Assembly: GCF_900187965.1 (NCBI RefSeq)
Contig: NZ_FZNL01000018.1
Coordinates: forward strand, 78,327-142,326
Direction of reading: 5' to 3'
DNA from: Flavobacterium sp. ov086
GTDB taxonomy: Bacteria; Bacteroidota; Bacteroidia; Flavobacteriales; Flavobacteriaceae
Length of the DNA stretch: 64,000 bases
The stretch's first letter is position 1. Every line of letters starts with the position of its first letter. The translations under genes and the position numbers were made by a program. Under the pieces are notes generated by a model, which had not been told where the DNA came from, did not search any database, and saw only the letters and a list, made by a program, of their open reading frames with translations. Positions 16,601 through 25,852 of this stretch are shown here, in pieces.

Positions 16601-18859
16601 ATGAAATATATTTTACTCTTCGGATTTTCATTTTTAAGTTTAGCCTCTTATAGTCAAAACTATGCAAGTTCAGAAAGCGGTTCGGCTGTAAACGACACTG
16701 TAAGAAACAAAAAAGGAGAAATTCTTAATGAAGTGATTGTTACTAAAAGCAAAGAACCAAAACCAGTAACAGCAGTTCGTTCAGGATTAAAACCAATGGA
16801 TAATCCACAAACCATACAAGTTATTGGTGCTGAAATTATTGAGCAACAACAAGCAATCAGATTAAGCGAAGTAGTAAAAAATGCAAATGGTGTTTACGTA
16901 AGTTCAGCCCGTGGTGGTGCTCAGGAATCTTTTTTCTCAAGAGGATATGACATGTCTGCCAATAATATGTTTAAAAACGGATTTCGCTATAATGCTGGTT
17001 CTATCCCTGATGTTTCTGGTTTAGAGAAAGTAGAATTCCTAAAAGGAGGATCAGCCTTATTATTTGGAAATGTTGCACCAGGTGGAATTTTAAATCTTGT
17101 AACCAAAACACCATCATTTAAAAAAGGCGGTGAAATATCAATGCAAATGGGTAGTTATGCTTTTTATAAGCCATCTATCGATTTTTATGGTCCTTTAACT
17201 AAATCTATTGCTTTTAGAATTAATGGATCATATGAAAACTCTGAAAGCTTTAGAGATGTAGTAAAAAACGAACGTTTATACATAAACCCATCTTTACTTT
17301 TTGATGTAAGCAAAAAAACACAAATTACTCTTCAGGGAGATTATTTAACAGCAGACTGGACTCCGGATTTTGGAACTGGAATTATAGGAAAACAAATTTT
17401 AGACTTGCCACGTAATGCTTTTTACGGTTCTCTTTGGTCTAATGGTAATACAAAATCTGCCAGCGCATCCGCATTATTAAATCATGACTTCAATAAAAAC
17501 TGGAAACTTAATTTTAATAGTTCATTCCAGACTTACAACAGAACCCAAAAATCAACAGCTCAATTGTCTAATTTAGATGATACTAAAATATACCCAACAC
17601 CTGGTTACTGGAATAGAGGATTAACTCAAGGGAAAAACTTAGAGCAAATTCTTGGAGACCAATTAAGCCTGCAAGGAAACTTTAGTACCGGATCTGTAAA
17701 ACATCAGATATATACAGGTGTAGATTGGGAAAATTCATTTGTAACCGCTTATACTTATGCTTTTAGCGAACAAAAAGTTAAGGTAAATGGTAAATATGAT
17801 CCGAATCTTTATGATACTATCTATCTTTTTGATTTCGATCCTTCGACACAAAGAAATGATATTCCGAATGCAAGAGCTACTCAAATCGCAAAAACGGAAA
17901 CCAATCGTTTTGGCGCCTATTTTCAAGACTTGATTTCTATTACAGATAAATTCAAAGTTTTAGCTGGTGTTCGTTGGTCTTGGCAAGAAGCTGAAGTAAC
18001 AACTTACAAAGAAACACTTACTGTAAGCCCTGAAAAAGCAACACCCGTTATTGGTAGTAAAAAACTAGATAATGCTTTTTCTCCAAAATTTGGATTAATT
18101 TACCAACCAACAAAAGAAATCTCCTTGTTTGGTAGCTACTCAAGTTCATTTACACCAAATACAGGAACAACTGCAGATTTAAAACCAATTGCTCCATCGA
18201 TTATTGATCAATATGAAGCAGGAATTAAAACAGATTTCTTACACGGACTTTTTAGTGCAAACTTTACGGTTTATCAAATTACGAACAGTAATTTAGCACA
18301 AACAGCCGAATTTAAAGCAGACGGAACAACTCCAAATATTGATACTAACGTAAAAGTCTTAAGCGGGGAAACTAAAAGTAAAGGTATTGAAATTGATATT
18401 ACAGCAAGACCAACTGAAGGTTTAAATATTATTGCAGGTTACAGTTATAATGATATGCGCTATACACAAACATCTGGATTAAACGGAAGTTTTATAGAAG
18501 GTGATCGTTTAGCAAGAACTCCCGCAAACACAGCAAATTTAAGTTTCTTCTACACGCTGCAAGATGGTTTCTTTAAAGGAGTTTCTGTTGGAGCAATCGG
18601 GAATTATATTGGAAAAAGAACTGGAGGTTGGAACAATCAATACGATTCTACTAAACCAAACGGAATATGGGATAGAGAAATCCCTTTAGAAGGTTACACA
18701 ACAATAGACGTGTCAGCTGGTTATACTTGGAAAAAAATCTCAATCTTATGTAGATTATCAAATATTACAAATGAATTGAACTATACAGTTCACGAAAATT
18801 ACAGTGTGAATCCAATTGCACCTCGTCAGATTATGACAAGCTTAAGATACAAATTCTAA
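16601..18859 (+). CDS. TonB-dependent siderophore receptor
   Basis: Signal peptide (MKYILLFGFSFLSLASYSQ), then a short linker and the plug directly, without the CarboxypepD_reg domain of the two receptors upstream. The plug has NPQTIQVIGAEIIEQQ (about 68-83) and EKVEFLKGGSALLFGNVAPGG (near 143-163), the FhuA/FoxA-like siderophore pattern. The barrel ends in MTSLRYKF with C-terminal Phe. 752 residues fit the TonB-siderophor family. It has its own promoter and a terminator at 18936. The ligand is probably a ferric siderophore, but its type is not determinable here. Confidence 0.93.
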   Translation: MKYILLFGFSFLSLASYSQNYASSESGSAVNDTVRNKKGEILNEVIVTKSKEPKPVTAVRSGLKPMDNPQTIQVIGAEIIEQQQAIRLSEVVKNANGVYVSSARGGAQESFFSRGYDMSANNMFKNGFRYNAGSIPDVSGLEKVEFLKGGSALLFGNVAPGGILNLVTKTPSFKKGGEISMQMGSYAFYKPSIDFYGPLTKSIAFRINGSYENSESFRDVVKNERLYINPSLLFDVSKKTQITLQGDYLTADWTPDFGTGIIGKQILDLPRNAFYGSLWSNGNTKSASASALLNHDFNKNWKLNFNSSFQTYNRTQKSTAQLSNLDDTKIYPTPGYWNRGLTQGKNLEQILGDQLSLQGNFSTGSVKHQIYTGVDWENSFVTAYTYAFSEQKVKVNGKYDPNLYDTIYLFDFDPSTQRNDIPNARATQIAKTETNRFGAYFQDLISITDKFKVLAGVRWSWQEAEVTTYKETLTVSPEKATPVIGSKKLDNAFSPKFGLIYQPTKEISLFGSYSSSFTPNTGTTADLKPIAPSIIDQYEAGIKTDFLHGLFSANFTVYQITNSNLAQTAEFKADGTTPNIDTNVKVLSGETKSKGIEIDITARPTEGLNIIAGYSYNDMRYTQTSGLNGSFIEGDRLARTPANTANLSFFYTLQDGFFKGVSVGAIGNYIGKRTGGWNNQYDSTKPNGIWDREIPLEGYTTIDVSAGYTWKKISILCRLSNITNELNYTVHENYSVNPIAPRQIMTSLRYKF

Positions 18860-18935
18860 AAATTTGAATTAGATTTTAATCCACCAAAGCTTCTTTCTGC
18901 TTTTCAAAAGGAAAAGCTCTGACCCTTAAATAAAG

Positions 18936-18967
18936 AAAACCTCATTTATCACTAAATGAGGTTTTTT
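18936..18967 (+). terminator. factor-independent terminator after the siderophore receptor gene
   Basis: A 13-bp stem, AAAACCTCATTTA/TAAATGAGGTTTT, with a 4-nt loop, followed by T-rich sequence. Confidence 0.85.
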
Positions 18968-19057
18968 GTTTTGACTAAAAAGAAGTAAAAACAGAATTAC
19001 TAATGACATAGGGTTGTCACTAGATGTAATTTACTTTGTAATCTAAACATCCAAAAA

Positions 19058-19678
19058 ATGAATAAATTAGATTTAACAAAGACAGATAAGATATATTATA
19101 CTGCCAAAGCTAAGCCTCAAATAATACATATCGAAAAAGCACATTATTTATCAATTGTGGGCAAAGGTGATCCCTCAGGTGAAGCATTTGCAGATAATAT
19201 TCAGGCGTTGTATCCAACAGCTTATGCGATAAAATTTATGTGCAAAACATTAAATAATGATTTTGTTGTTCCTAAACTTGAAGCTTTATGGAGTTTTGAT
19301 GAAGAAAAATACAATAATATATCTATTGATGAAGCACCATTAAAAATTCCAAGAAGTGAATGGAATTACAGAATCATGATTAGAATGCCAGATTTTGTTA
19401 CCAAAGAACAAGTTGAAACTGCTATTGATATTGCCATCAAAAAACAAATAAAACAAGCAGAAACAATTGAATTTTATGAAATGACAGAAGGCAAAGTAAT
19501 ACAAATTCTTCATATTGGACCTTTTGCCAATGAGCCCGAAACACTTAAACAAATTCAGGAGTTTTCTAAAAACAATAATTTGCAGAAAAACGGAATGCAT
19601 CATGAAATCTATTTATCTGATTTCCGAAAAACGCCTCCCGAAAAATTGAAAACAATACTAAGAGAACCCGTCAAATAA
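19058..19678 (+). CDS. GyrI-like small-molecule-binding protein
   Basis: 206 residues, no signal peptide. A GyrI-like fold is suggested by two symmetric halves: IIHIEKAHYLSIVGKGDPSG near 23-42 and the later KVIQILHIGPFANEP near 147-161, with WNYRIMIRMPDFV between. Family members bind hydrophobic small molecules, usually as ligand domains of MerR/AraC regulators, and some stand-alone forms have hydrolase activity. No DNA-binding domain is present here, so it is a stand-alone form. It converges on valS across a shared terminator. Confidence 0.85.
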   Translation: MNKLDLTKTDKIYYTAKAKPQIIHIEKAHYLSIVGKGDPSGEAFADNIQALYPTAYAIKFMCKTLNNDFVVPKLEALWSFDEEKYNNISIDEAPLKIPRSEWNYRIMIRMPDFVTKEQVETAIDIAIKKQIKQAETIEFYEMTEGKVIQILHIGPFANEPETLKQIQEFSKNNNLQKNGMHHEIYLSDFRKTPPEKLKTILREPVK

Positions 19679-19693
19679 AGCTTAATTAAATGC

Positions 19694-19731
19694 AAAAATC
19701 CCAATACTAAAAGTAGTATTGGGATTTTTTA
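19694..19731. terminator. bidirectional terminator between GyrI-like gene and valS
   Basis: AAAAATCCCAATACT pairs with AGTATTGGGATTTTT (15 bp, 6-nt loop). A T-tract follows on the plus strand and the mirror A-tract serves the minus strand, so it can end both converging genes. Confidence 0.85.
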
Positions 19732-19753
19732 TTTTTAAAAGTAAATCTGATTC

Positions 19754-22390
19754 TTATTTCAAACCAGCAATACTTTGCTCGATTGTAGCAATTTTTGCTA
19801 ATGCATCAGCTTCTTTTTGTTTTTCGTTAGCCAAGACTTTTTCTGGCGCTCCGGCAACAAATTTCTCGTTAGACAATTTTGCCTGAACTGATTTTAAGAA
19901 ACCTTGCGTGTAAACTAATTCCGCAGTCAGTTTTGAGATTTCGGCTTCAACATCAATATTTCCTCCTGAAATCGGAATGAAATATTCATTTGATTTTACA
20001 CGGAAAGATAACGCTCCATCAACTTTAGCCGAAACATATTCGAAAGCTGAAATGTTTCCTAATTTCGTTACGATTGTATCAAAATATGTCGAAATGTTCT
20101 CGCTGTTGATTGCTTTCAATTCGATTGCATCTTTAAACGGAATATTTTTATCTTTTCTAATGGTTCTAATTCCTGAAATTACTTCAATTGTATTTTCAAA
20201 ATCAGTAATCAAACTTGCGTTGAATGGTTTCAATTCTGGCCAAGTCGAAACAATTAAAGCTTCTTCCGGAGTTCTGTCAGCAATTAAATGCCAAATTTCC
20301 TCAGTTAAGAAAGGCATAAACGGATGTAACAATTTCAAGTTACTTTCTAACATTTCGATTGCTTTATCAAACGTTGCTTTATCAATTGGTTGTTGATATG
20401 CCGGTTTGATCATTTCTAAAAACCAAGAACAAAAATCATCCCAAACCAATTTATAAATTGCCATTAACGAATCTGAAATCCTGTATTTCTCAAAATTATC
20501 TTCAATGTCAACTAAAGTTTGTTGCAACTTCGCTTCGTACCATTCGATCGCTACTTTTGATGATTCCGGCTGTGGAATAGTATCTGAAACTTCCCAACCT
20601 TTAATCAATTTAAACGCATTCCAGATTTTGTTTGAAAACGCTTTTCCTTGGTTACATAATTCTTCATCAAACATAATGTCGTTTCCTGCAGAAGCACTTA
20701 AAAGTAATCCTACACGAACTCCATCTGCACCAAATTTCTCGATCAAGTCTAAAGGATCAGGAGAATTCCCTAATGATTTAGACATTTTACGACGTTGTTT
20801 ATCACGTACTAAACCAGTTAAATATACATTTGTAAATGGTTTTTCACCAGCATATTCGTAACCTGCAATAATCATTCTCGCAACCCAGAAAAACAAAATA
20901 TCCGGACCTGTTACCAAGTCATTTGTTGGATAATAATATTTGTAATCTGCACTTTCCGGATCCATTATTCCACCAAAAACTGACATCGGCCACAGCCAAG
21001 AAGAAAACCAAGTGTCTAAGGCATCAACATCCTGTTTTAAGTCAGATGTTGTAAGTGAATTGTTAGATGTTCTTTCTTGTGCTAATTTTAATGCATCTTC
21101 GATGTTTTCTGCAACTACGAAATCTTCTTTTCCATCACCATAATAATAAGCCGGAATTTGTTGTCCCCACCATAACTGACGAGAGATATTCCAATCACGG
21201 ATATTGTTTAACCAATGTGCGTAAGTGTTCTCGAAACGTTTTGGGTGTAATTTAATATCTCCATCAACCAAAACAGATTGGATTGCAGGTTTTACTAAAT
21301 CTTCCATTTTCAAGAACCATTGATCTGATAATCTTGGTTCGATCACCGCTTTGGTTCTTTCAGATGTTCCAACTTTATTTAAATGGATCTCGGTTTTTGC
21401 CAAAGCTCCAATTTCTTCTAATTCTTTTGCAATTTCGGTACGAACCACAAAACGATCTTTCCCTTGATAATGCAATCCGAAACTATTTAGCGTAGCATCT
21501 TCATTAAAAATATCAACGATTTCAAGATTGTGCTTCTCTCCTAGCGTTTTGTCATTCATATCGTGCGCCGGAGTTACTTTTAAACATCCAGTTCCGAATT
21601 CTACATCTACATACTCATCTTCGATAATCGGAATTACACGACCACAAATAGGAACGATTGCTTTTTTACCTTTTAAATGAGTAAAACGCTCATCGTTTGG
21701 ATTAATACAGATTGCAGTATCTCCAAAAATAGTTTCAGGACGAGTTGTGGCAATGGTCAAAAATTCCTCAGTTCCCTCAATTTTATATTTTAAGAAAAAT
21801 AATTTCCCTTGTTGTTCTTCATAAATAACTTCTTCATCAGATAAAGTTGTTTTTGCTTCAGGATCCCAGTTTACCATTCGGTAACCTCTATAGATTAATC
21901 CTTTATTATATAAATCAACAAATGACTTAATTACAGAAGCCGACATATCAGGATCCATCGTAAATTTGGTTCTTTCCCAATCGCAAGAAGCCCCTAATTT
22001 TTTAAGCTGATCCAGGATTACTCCACCATACTTATCCGTCCATTCCCAAGCGTGCGCTAAAAATTCTTCGCGAGTTAAATCGTTTTTATTGATTCCCTCT
22101 GCTTTTAATTTAGCTACAACTTTTGCTTCGGTCGCAATCGATGCGTGATCCGTTCCCGGTACCCAACAGGCATTGAAGCCTTTAAGACGTGCTCTACGAA
22201 TTAAAACATCCTGAATTGTATTATTCAACATATGCCCCATGTGCAAGACTCCTGTCACGTTTGGTGGCGGAATTACAATTGTATAAGGTGTTCTATGATC
22301 TGGCTCTGAATGAAAATAGTTGTTTTTCATCCAGTAATCATACCATTTATTCTCGATCGTTTTAGCGTCAAATTGTGCTGGAATTGTCAT
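19754..22390 (-). CDS. valS: valine--tRNA ligase
   Basis: Charges tRNA-Val with valine. The HIGH-type motif HMGH lies at residues 50-53 after PPPNVTGVL, and KMSKS at 535-539. An editing (CP1) domain sits between about 190 and 350 (TTRPETIFGDTA near 215-226). WNISRQLWWGQQIPAYY near 400-416 is typical of the enzyme. An anticodon-binding domain follows, and the last 60 residues form the Val-specific coiled-coil arm. 878 residues is normal. The leader is full of ATTAAAC/GTTTAAT repeats. No T-box-like structure is seen. Confidence 0.97.
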   Translation of the reverse strand: MTIPAQFDAKTIENKWYDYWMKNNYFHSEPDHRTPYTIVIPPPNVTGVLHMGHMLNNTIQDVLIRRARLKGFNACWVPGTDHASIATEAKVVAKLKAEGINKNDLTREEFLAHAWEWTDKYGGVILDQLKKLGASCDWERTKFTMDPDMSASVIKSFVDLYNKGLIYRGYRMVNWDPEAKTTLSDEEVIYEEQQGKLFFLKYKIEGTEEFLTIATTRPETIFGDTAICINPNDERFTHLKGKKAIVPICGRVIPIIEDEYVDVEFGTGCLKVTPAHDMNDKTLGEKHNLEIVDIFNEDATLNSFGLHYQGKDRFVVRTEIAKELEEIGALAKTEIHLNKVGTSERTKAVIEPRLSDQWFLKMEDLVKPAIQSVLVDGDIKLHPKRFENTYAHWLNNIRDWNISRQLWWGQQIPAYYYGDGKEDFVVAENIEDALKLAQERTSNNSLTTSDLKQDVDALDTWFSSWLWPMSVFGGIMDPESADYKYYYPTNDLVTGPDILFFWVARMIIAGYEYAGEKPFTNVYLTGLVRDKQRRKMSKSLGNSPDPLDLIEKFGADGVRVGLLLSASAGNDIMFDEELCNQGKAFSNKIWNAFKLIKGWEVSDTIPQPESSKVAIEWYEAKLQQTLVDIEDNFEKYRISDSLMAIYKLVWDDFCSWFLEMIKPAYQQPIDKATFDKAIEMLESNLKLLHPFMPFLTEEIWHLIADRTPEEALIVSTWPELKPFNASLITDFENTIEVISGIRTIRKDKNIPFKDAIELKAINSENISTYFDTIVTKLGNISAFEYVSAKVDGALSFRVKSNEYFIPISGGNIDVEAEISKLTAELVYTQGFLKSVQAKLSNEKFVAGAPEKVLANEKQKEADALAKIATIEQSIAGLK

Positions 22391-22512
22391 TTTATCGTGG
22401 ATATGTTTAATTGTTGGTTTAACCGTTTAATTGTTAATTTGTTTAATCGTTGATTTGTTATGTTTTTAAACCAATTAAACGATTAAACAGTAAAACAAAT
22501 TAACAGTAAAAA
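22391..22512. repeat. ATTAAAC/GTTTAAT repeat cluster upstream of valS
   Basis: The words GTTTAATTGTT, GTTTAACCG, GTTTAATCGTT and the inverse CAATTAAACGATTAAACAG recur within 110 nt, so the tract can fold on itself. The same words occur at 33128-33220, 33598-33636 and 41283-41375. The remainder of the gap to 22643 is AT-rich with no gene. TACTTTTG on the minus strand at 22547-22554 could be a distant -7 element for valS. Confidence 0.6.
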
Positions 22513-22590
22513 AAACTGGTTCAATTTTTGTAATTATAACTGACAGCAAAAGTAAATAATTAAAGACACTATAAAAAGCGAAATAAAAAT

Positions 22591-22620
22591 TTGTGTATTA
22601 ATTAAAACAAAGTATATTTA
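22591..22620 (+). promoter_or_regulatory. probable promoter for the DUF1573 gene
   Basis: TTG at 22591-22593, 19-nt spacer, TATATTTA at 22613-22620 (last base differs from TAnnTTTG), 23 nt before the ATG. Confidence 0.5.
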
Positions 22621-22643
22621 CTTACAACTTAAAATAATTTCAA

Positions 22644-23024
22644 ATGAAAAATGTTGCCACTTTTATTGTAATCGCATTGTTTTGTACAATTGGTTATGCT
22701 CAAAACGGCCCAAAAATTGAATTTGCAGCCCCAGACAACACAATCGATTATGGAAAAATTTCTAAGGGTGATAATGGGGTTCGCTCTTTTGAATTTACTA
22801 ACACTGGAGATGCGCCACTATTAATTACCGGTGCCGAATCTACCGTAAGCTCAATTATCGTTACAAAACCTGCCGCAGCTATTTTGCCAGGTAAAAAAGG
22901 GAAAATTGATGTAAAATACAATATGGTTTCCGGTCCTATCCGTAAAACAATTACTGTTGAAACCAATGCTGTAAACTATCCTGACGGTAGAGTTGCCTTA
23001 AAAATTAAAGGAGAAGTTTTGTAA
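22644..23024 (+). CDS. DUF1573 domain secreted protein
   Basis: Signal peptide ending near IGYAQ (residue 20), then one Ig-like DUF1573 domain (about 25-126): IDYGKISKGDNGVRSFEFTN, then NTGDAPLLITGAESTVSS and a closing strand RVALKIKGEVL. The family is common in Bacteroidota and is related to ASH/Ig-like binding modules; no activity is known. It has its own promoter-like elements and a terminator at 23051. Confidence 0.92.
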   Translation: MKNVATFIVIALFCTIGYAQNGPKIEFAAPDNTIDYGKISKGDNGVRSFEFTNTGDAPLLITGAESTVSSIIVTKPAAAILPGKKGKIDVKYNMVSGPIRKTITVETNAVNYPDGRVALKIKGEVL

Positions 23025-23050
23025 AAACAATAGAATCTAAAAAATAGTAA

Positions 23051-23085
23051 AAGCCGTTTCGTTAATTAGAAACGGCTTTTTTATT
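23051..23085 (+). terminator. factor-independent terminator after the DUF1573 gene
   Basis: AAGCCGTTTC (23051-23060) pairs with GAAACGGCTT (23069-23078), 8-nt loop, then TTTTTA. Confidence 0.85.
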
Positions 23086-23089
23086 TTCA

Positions 23090-23124
23090 AATCTTTGTCA
23101 AATTTTAAAACTTTGACAAAGATT
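23090..23124. repeat. palindromic repeat, ATCTTTGTCAAA family (copy 1)
   Basis: AATCTTTGTCAAA (23090-23102) and TTTGACAAAGATT (23112-23124) form a 13-bp hairpin around TTTTAAAAC. A near-identical unit lies at 50594-50626. It sits just downstream of the terminator and overlaps the 3' flank of the minus-strand lipoprotein gene. Confidence 0.7.
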
Positions 23125-23141
23125 ATTATAAGTAATAAGGT

Positions 23142-23624
23142 TTACTTTTCAGTACATTCAACTGTTGCAAATTTATATTTTACGTTTACAAAATCAATTG
23201 GTTTATCTTTTACTAAATAAGTAACACCCATTGTAGTTTGCATGGTTCCGTTTCCTAGAATAAGTTGTTTGTCACGTTTTAAGAGTGCCATTGGGTTTTT
23301 GAACTTTGTATCTTTATTGGCAGTATCAACAAAAGTATAATCTATAAATAAAGTATCACCTTTAAATTCTCCTGCTACTTCACCGGTTCTTATTGGCGCT
23401 TTAGCAACTTTCATTATCATATCTCCGGATATCTTTCCGTTTTTTAATGTATTTACTTTTAAATCAATTGTATCTTTTTCATAAATCGCTTTATAACACT
23501 GAACACTTACAACTTTTTCTCCTTCAGCTTTTACGGCTTCAATTTCTTTCTTTTTTTCATCGTTTTTACAACTTTGGAATCCAATGCAAGCTATAAGCAA
23601 GCAAAATATAACTGGTTTTTTCAT
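23142..23624 (-). CDS. small lipoprotein, unknown function
   Basis: The ATG at 23624 gives MKKPVIFCLLIACIGFQSC, a good lipoprotein signal with Cys19; an earlier ATG at 23645 would add seven residues before the signal and is less likely. The mature part is Lys/Glu-rich at first, then strand-rich with no family I can name (VQCYKAIYEKDTIDLKVNTL, GKISGDMIMKV, GEFKGDTLFIDYTF). It is probably a small envelope lipoprotein with a beta fold. A terminator at 23668 separates it from the OmpA-type gene upstream. Confidence 0.78.
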   Translation of the reverse strand: MKKPVIFCLLIACIGFQSCKNDEKKKEIEAVKAEGEKVVSVQCYKAIYEKDTIDLKVNTLKNGKISGDMIMKVAKAPIRTGEVAGEFKGDTLFIDYTFVDTANKDTKFKNPMALLKRDKQLILGNGTMQTTMGVTYLVKDKPIDFVNVKYKFATVECTEK

Positions 23625-23667
23625 AATTAAATATTTTAAGTTCATTGTTATTTTATAAAATTAAATA

Positions 23668-23697
23668 AAAAAGAAGCCAAAAAAAAGGCTTCTTTTT
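23668..23697 (-). terminator. terminator after the OmpA/PD40 gene
   Basis: On the minus strand AAAAAGAAGCC/GGCTTCTTTTT forms an 11-bp stem with an 8-nt loop, then a T-tract. Confidence 0.8.
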
Positions 23698-23742
23698 AAA
23701 ATTATATTTTTTATTAATTCTGACAGGTTTAAATAAGCTTAT

Positions 23743-25851
23743 TTATAGTTTCTTAATAACAAATTCACTTCTTCTGTTTAATTCGTGCTCTTCTTCTGAA
23801 CAGGAATCATCTGTTTTACATTTTATAATTGGCACAGATTCTCCGTAACCTTTGGCGGTAACTCTGCTTACATTTATCCCCGATTGAATAATAAATTCTC
23901 TGGTTGAGTTTGCTCTTTTTTGAGACAAGTCTTCATTGAATTTAGCATTTCCGCGCGAATCTGTATGCGAACCTATTTCGATAACCATTCCTGGGTATTT
24001 ATTCATCAATGCTACCACTCTTCCTAAAACTACTTTAGATTCTTTACGGATATACCACATGTTGTAATCAAAATAAATAGGATCAGTTTTAATAATTAAT
24101 CTGTCTTTATCATCTTTTACAACATCTTTTTCTTGTTTTAAAATCTCAGCAACTTTTTCTTTTTTCTTGGCTTCTGTTGCTTCCGCTAAAGCAATAGCTG
24201 CCAAAGCTTCTTTTTTCTTATTTTCTTCTTCTATAATAATCTCTTGTTTTCTTTTGTTTTCGGCATTTTGCTTTTCTTCCAATTTAATTGCTTCTAAAGA
24301 TTTAAGCGCCAATGAACCATCGTTTGTTTGGTATCTGGTTTTTCCTATCTCTAAAGTTTTCGATTCGTTTGTGTATTTTTCCTTAAAAGCCACAATTGTA
24401 TAAGAGCTTTCGCAAGCAACTGTAAAATTAAATTTTCCGTCTGAAGTTGTCGTAAAAGTGTTTAATGTCTTTTTATCCGAATCTTGCAAGATTACGGTCG
24501 CATTTTCAAGAACCAGATTGGTATCGACATCAGTAATTATTCCTGCGATGAATTGTTTACAATCTTCTACAATTAAATCTTTTGTTTCTTTGAACGAATA
24601 AATATCGTCGTTTCCTTTTCCGCCTTCTCTATTGGATGCAAAATATCCTTCTTTGGTATCTGAATCAATATTAAAAGCAAAATCATCCAGATTAGAATTC
24701 AAGGGCAAACCAATATTAACTGCTTTTGTATGTTCATTTCCTTTAATTTCTGAAACAAAAACATCAAGCGATCCATAGCCTAAATGTCCATCTGAGGAAA
24801 AATAAAGTTTATTATCTGCCGAAACAAATGGAAACTGCTCTCTTTTATCTGTATTTACTTCCGTACCTAAATTTCGTGGTGTATCAAACGCTCCTTTATT
24901 TACGTTTACAGAATAAATATCAAACGATCCTAAACTTCCTGGCATATCAGACGCAAAATACAATACTTTTTCATCAGGACTTAAAGCGGGATGCTCCACA
25001 GAATAATTTGGGCTATTGAAAGGTAATGAAACTATATTTTTCCATTTTCCATCTACCAATTCAGCTTTAAATATTTGAAGATTAGATATTTTCTGATCGT
25101 TCTTTTTCTTTTTGCCATTCTTAGAATTATTGCGTGTAAAATAGATCGTTTTTCCGTCTTTTGTAAAAACAGCATTCGATTCATGCATTCCGGTTTTTAA
25201 TTCATCAGCAAAATAACTAATATCTGCATCGCTTGAATTAATACTCTGAAGTGGCACTTTTACAATGTTTAAATAGGTTTCATTATCCCATTTAAATTTT
25301 TTATCAAATATTCCCGGTTTTAATTTGACTCCTGCAAAAACGAGATTATCTTTATACTTTACTGCTCCAAACTCAGAATTTGGTGTGTTTATAGCCAGAT
25401 TTTGAATCTCGAATCGTTTACCAATTGCTGATACATTTTCTAAGATTTTAATCTCATTTTCGAAATTAGCAAGATCTTCACTATTTCCGGATTTGGAATA
25501 GTATTCTCTTAAAACTGTATTTGCATCGTCATAACTATTAGTTGCTTTTAGCGCCTGAGCATATCTAAAATAATAGTCTTTGTTTAAATCGTTGTTGTAA
25601 TTTTTAACTAAAAGCCTGTAATAACGTTGTGCTTTTATCAGATCGTTGGTATAATAATAAGAATCTGCCAGATTTTTTATAACTTCCTGAGAAGGCTTTT
25701 CTTCGGCTAGCTTTTCATATAATATAATGGCTTCTGCATAATATGTTTTATCAAAGAATCGCTTGGCTCTAGCCAAATCCTGATCCTGAGCATTTATAAA
25801 CTGTATTGAAAATACGAATATAATAACGAGTAGTTTTTTCATATTTTTCAT
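23743..25851 (-). CDS. OmpA-family protein with TPR and PD40 repeats (T9SS-associated)
   Basis: From the ATG at 25851 (TAAAATG, 1 nt after the PorP/SprF stop): signal peptide, N-terminal TPR-like repeats (ARAKRFFDKTYYAEAIILYE...), PD40/WD40-like beta-propeller strands (GKTIYFTRNNSKNGKK, EKVLYFASDMPGSLGSFDIY, NKLYFSSDGHLGYGSLDVF), a carboxypeptidase-regulatory-like region (IAGIITDVDTNLVLENATV), an Ala/Glu/Lys-rich helix, and a C-terminal OmpA domain with IGSHTDSRGNAKFNEDLS that should bind peptidoglycan. Such genes commonly follow PorP/SprF genes in T9SS cassettes. An in-frame ATG at 25878 would overlap the upstream gene by 26 nt and places nine extra residues before the signal. Confidence 0.9.
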   Translation of the reverse strand: MKNMKKLLVIIFVFSIQFINAQDQDLARAKRFFDKTYYAEAIILYEKLAEEKPSQEVIKNLADSYYYTNDLIKAQRYYRLLVKNYNNDLNKDYYFRYAQALKATNSYDDANTVLREYYSKSGNSEDLANFENEIKILENVSAIGKRFEIQNLAINTPNSEFGAVKYKDNLVFAGVKLKPGIFDKKFKWDNETYLNIVKVPLQSINSSDADISYFADELKTGMHESNAVFTKDGKTIYFTRNNSKNGKKKKNDQKISNLQIFKAELVDGKWKNIVSLPFNSPNYSVEHPALSPDEKVLYFASDMPGSLGSFDIYSVNVNKGAFDTPRNLGTEVNTDKREQFPFVSADNKLYFSSDGHLGYGSLDVFVSEIKGNEHTKAVNIGLPLNSNLDDFAFNIDSDTKEGYFASNREGGKGNDDIYSFKETKDLIVEDCKQFIAGIITDVDTNLVLENATVILQDSDKKTLNTFTTTSDGKFNFTVACESSYTIVAFKEKYTNESKTLEIGKTRYQTNDGSLALKSLEAIKLEEKQNAENKRKQEIIIEEENKKKEALAAIALAEATEAKKKEKVAEILKQEKDVVKDDKDRLIIKTDPIYFDYNMWYIRKESKVVLGRVVALMNKYPGMVIEIGSHTDSRGNAKFNEDLSQKRANSTREFIIQSGINVSRVTAKGYGESVPIIKCKTDDSCSEEEHELNRRSEFVIKKL

Positions 25852-25852
25852 T

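Noticed and set aside
22391..22512. ATTAAAC repeats as a CRISPR array
   Set aside because: Units are short, unevenly spaced and lack spacers; no cas gene is near.
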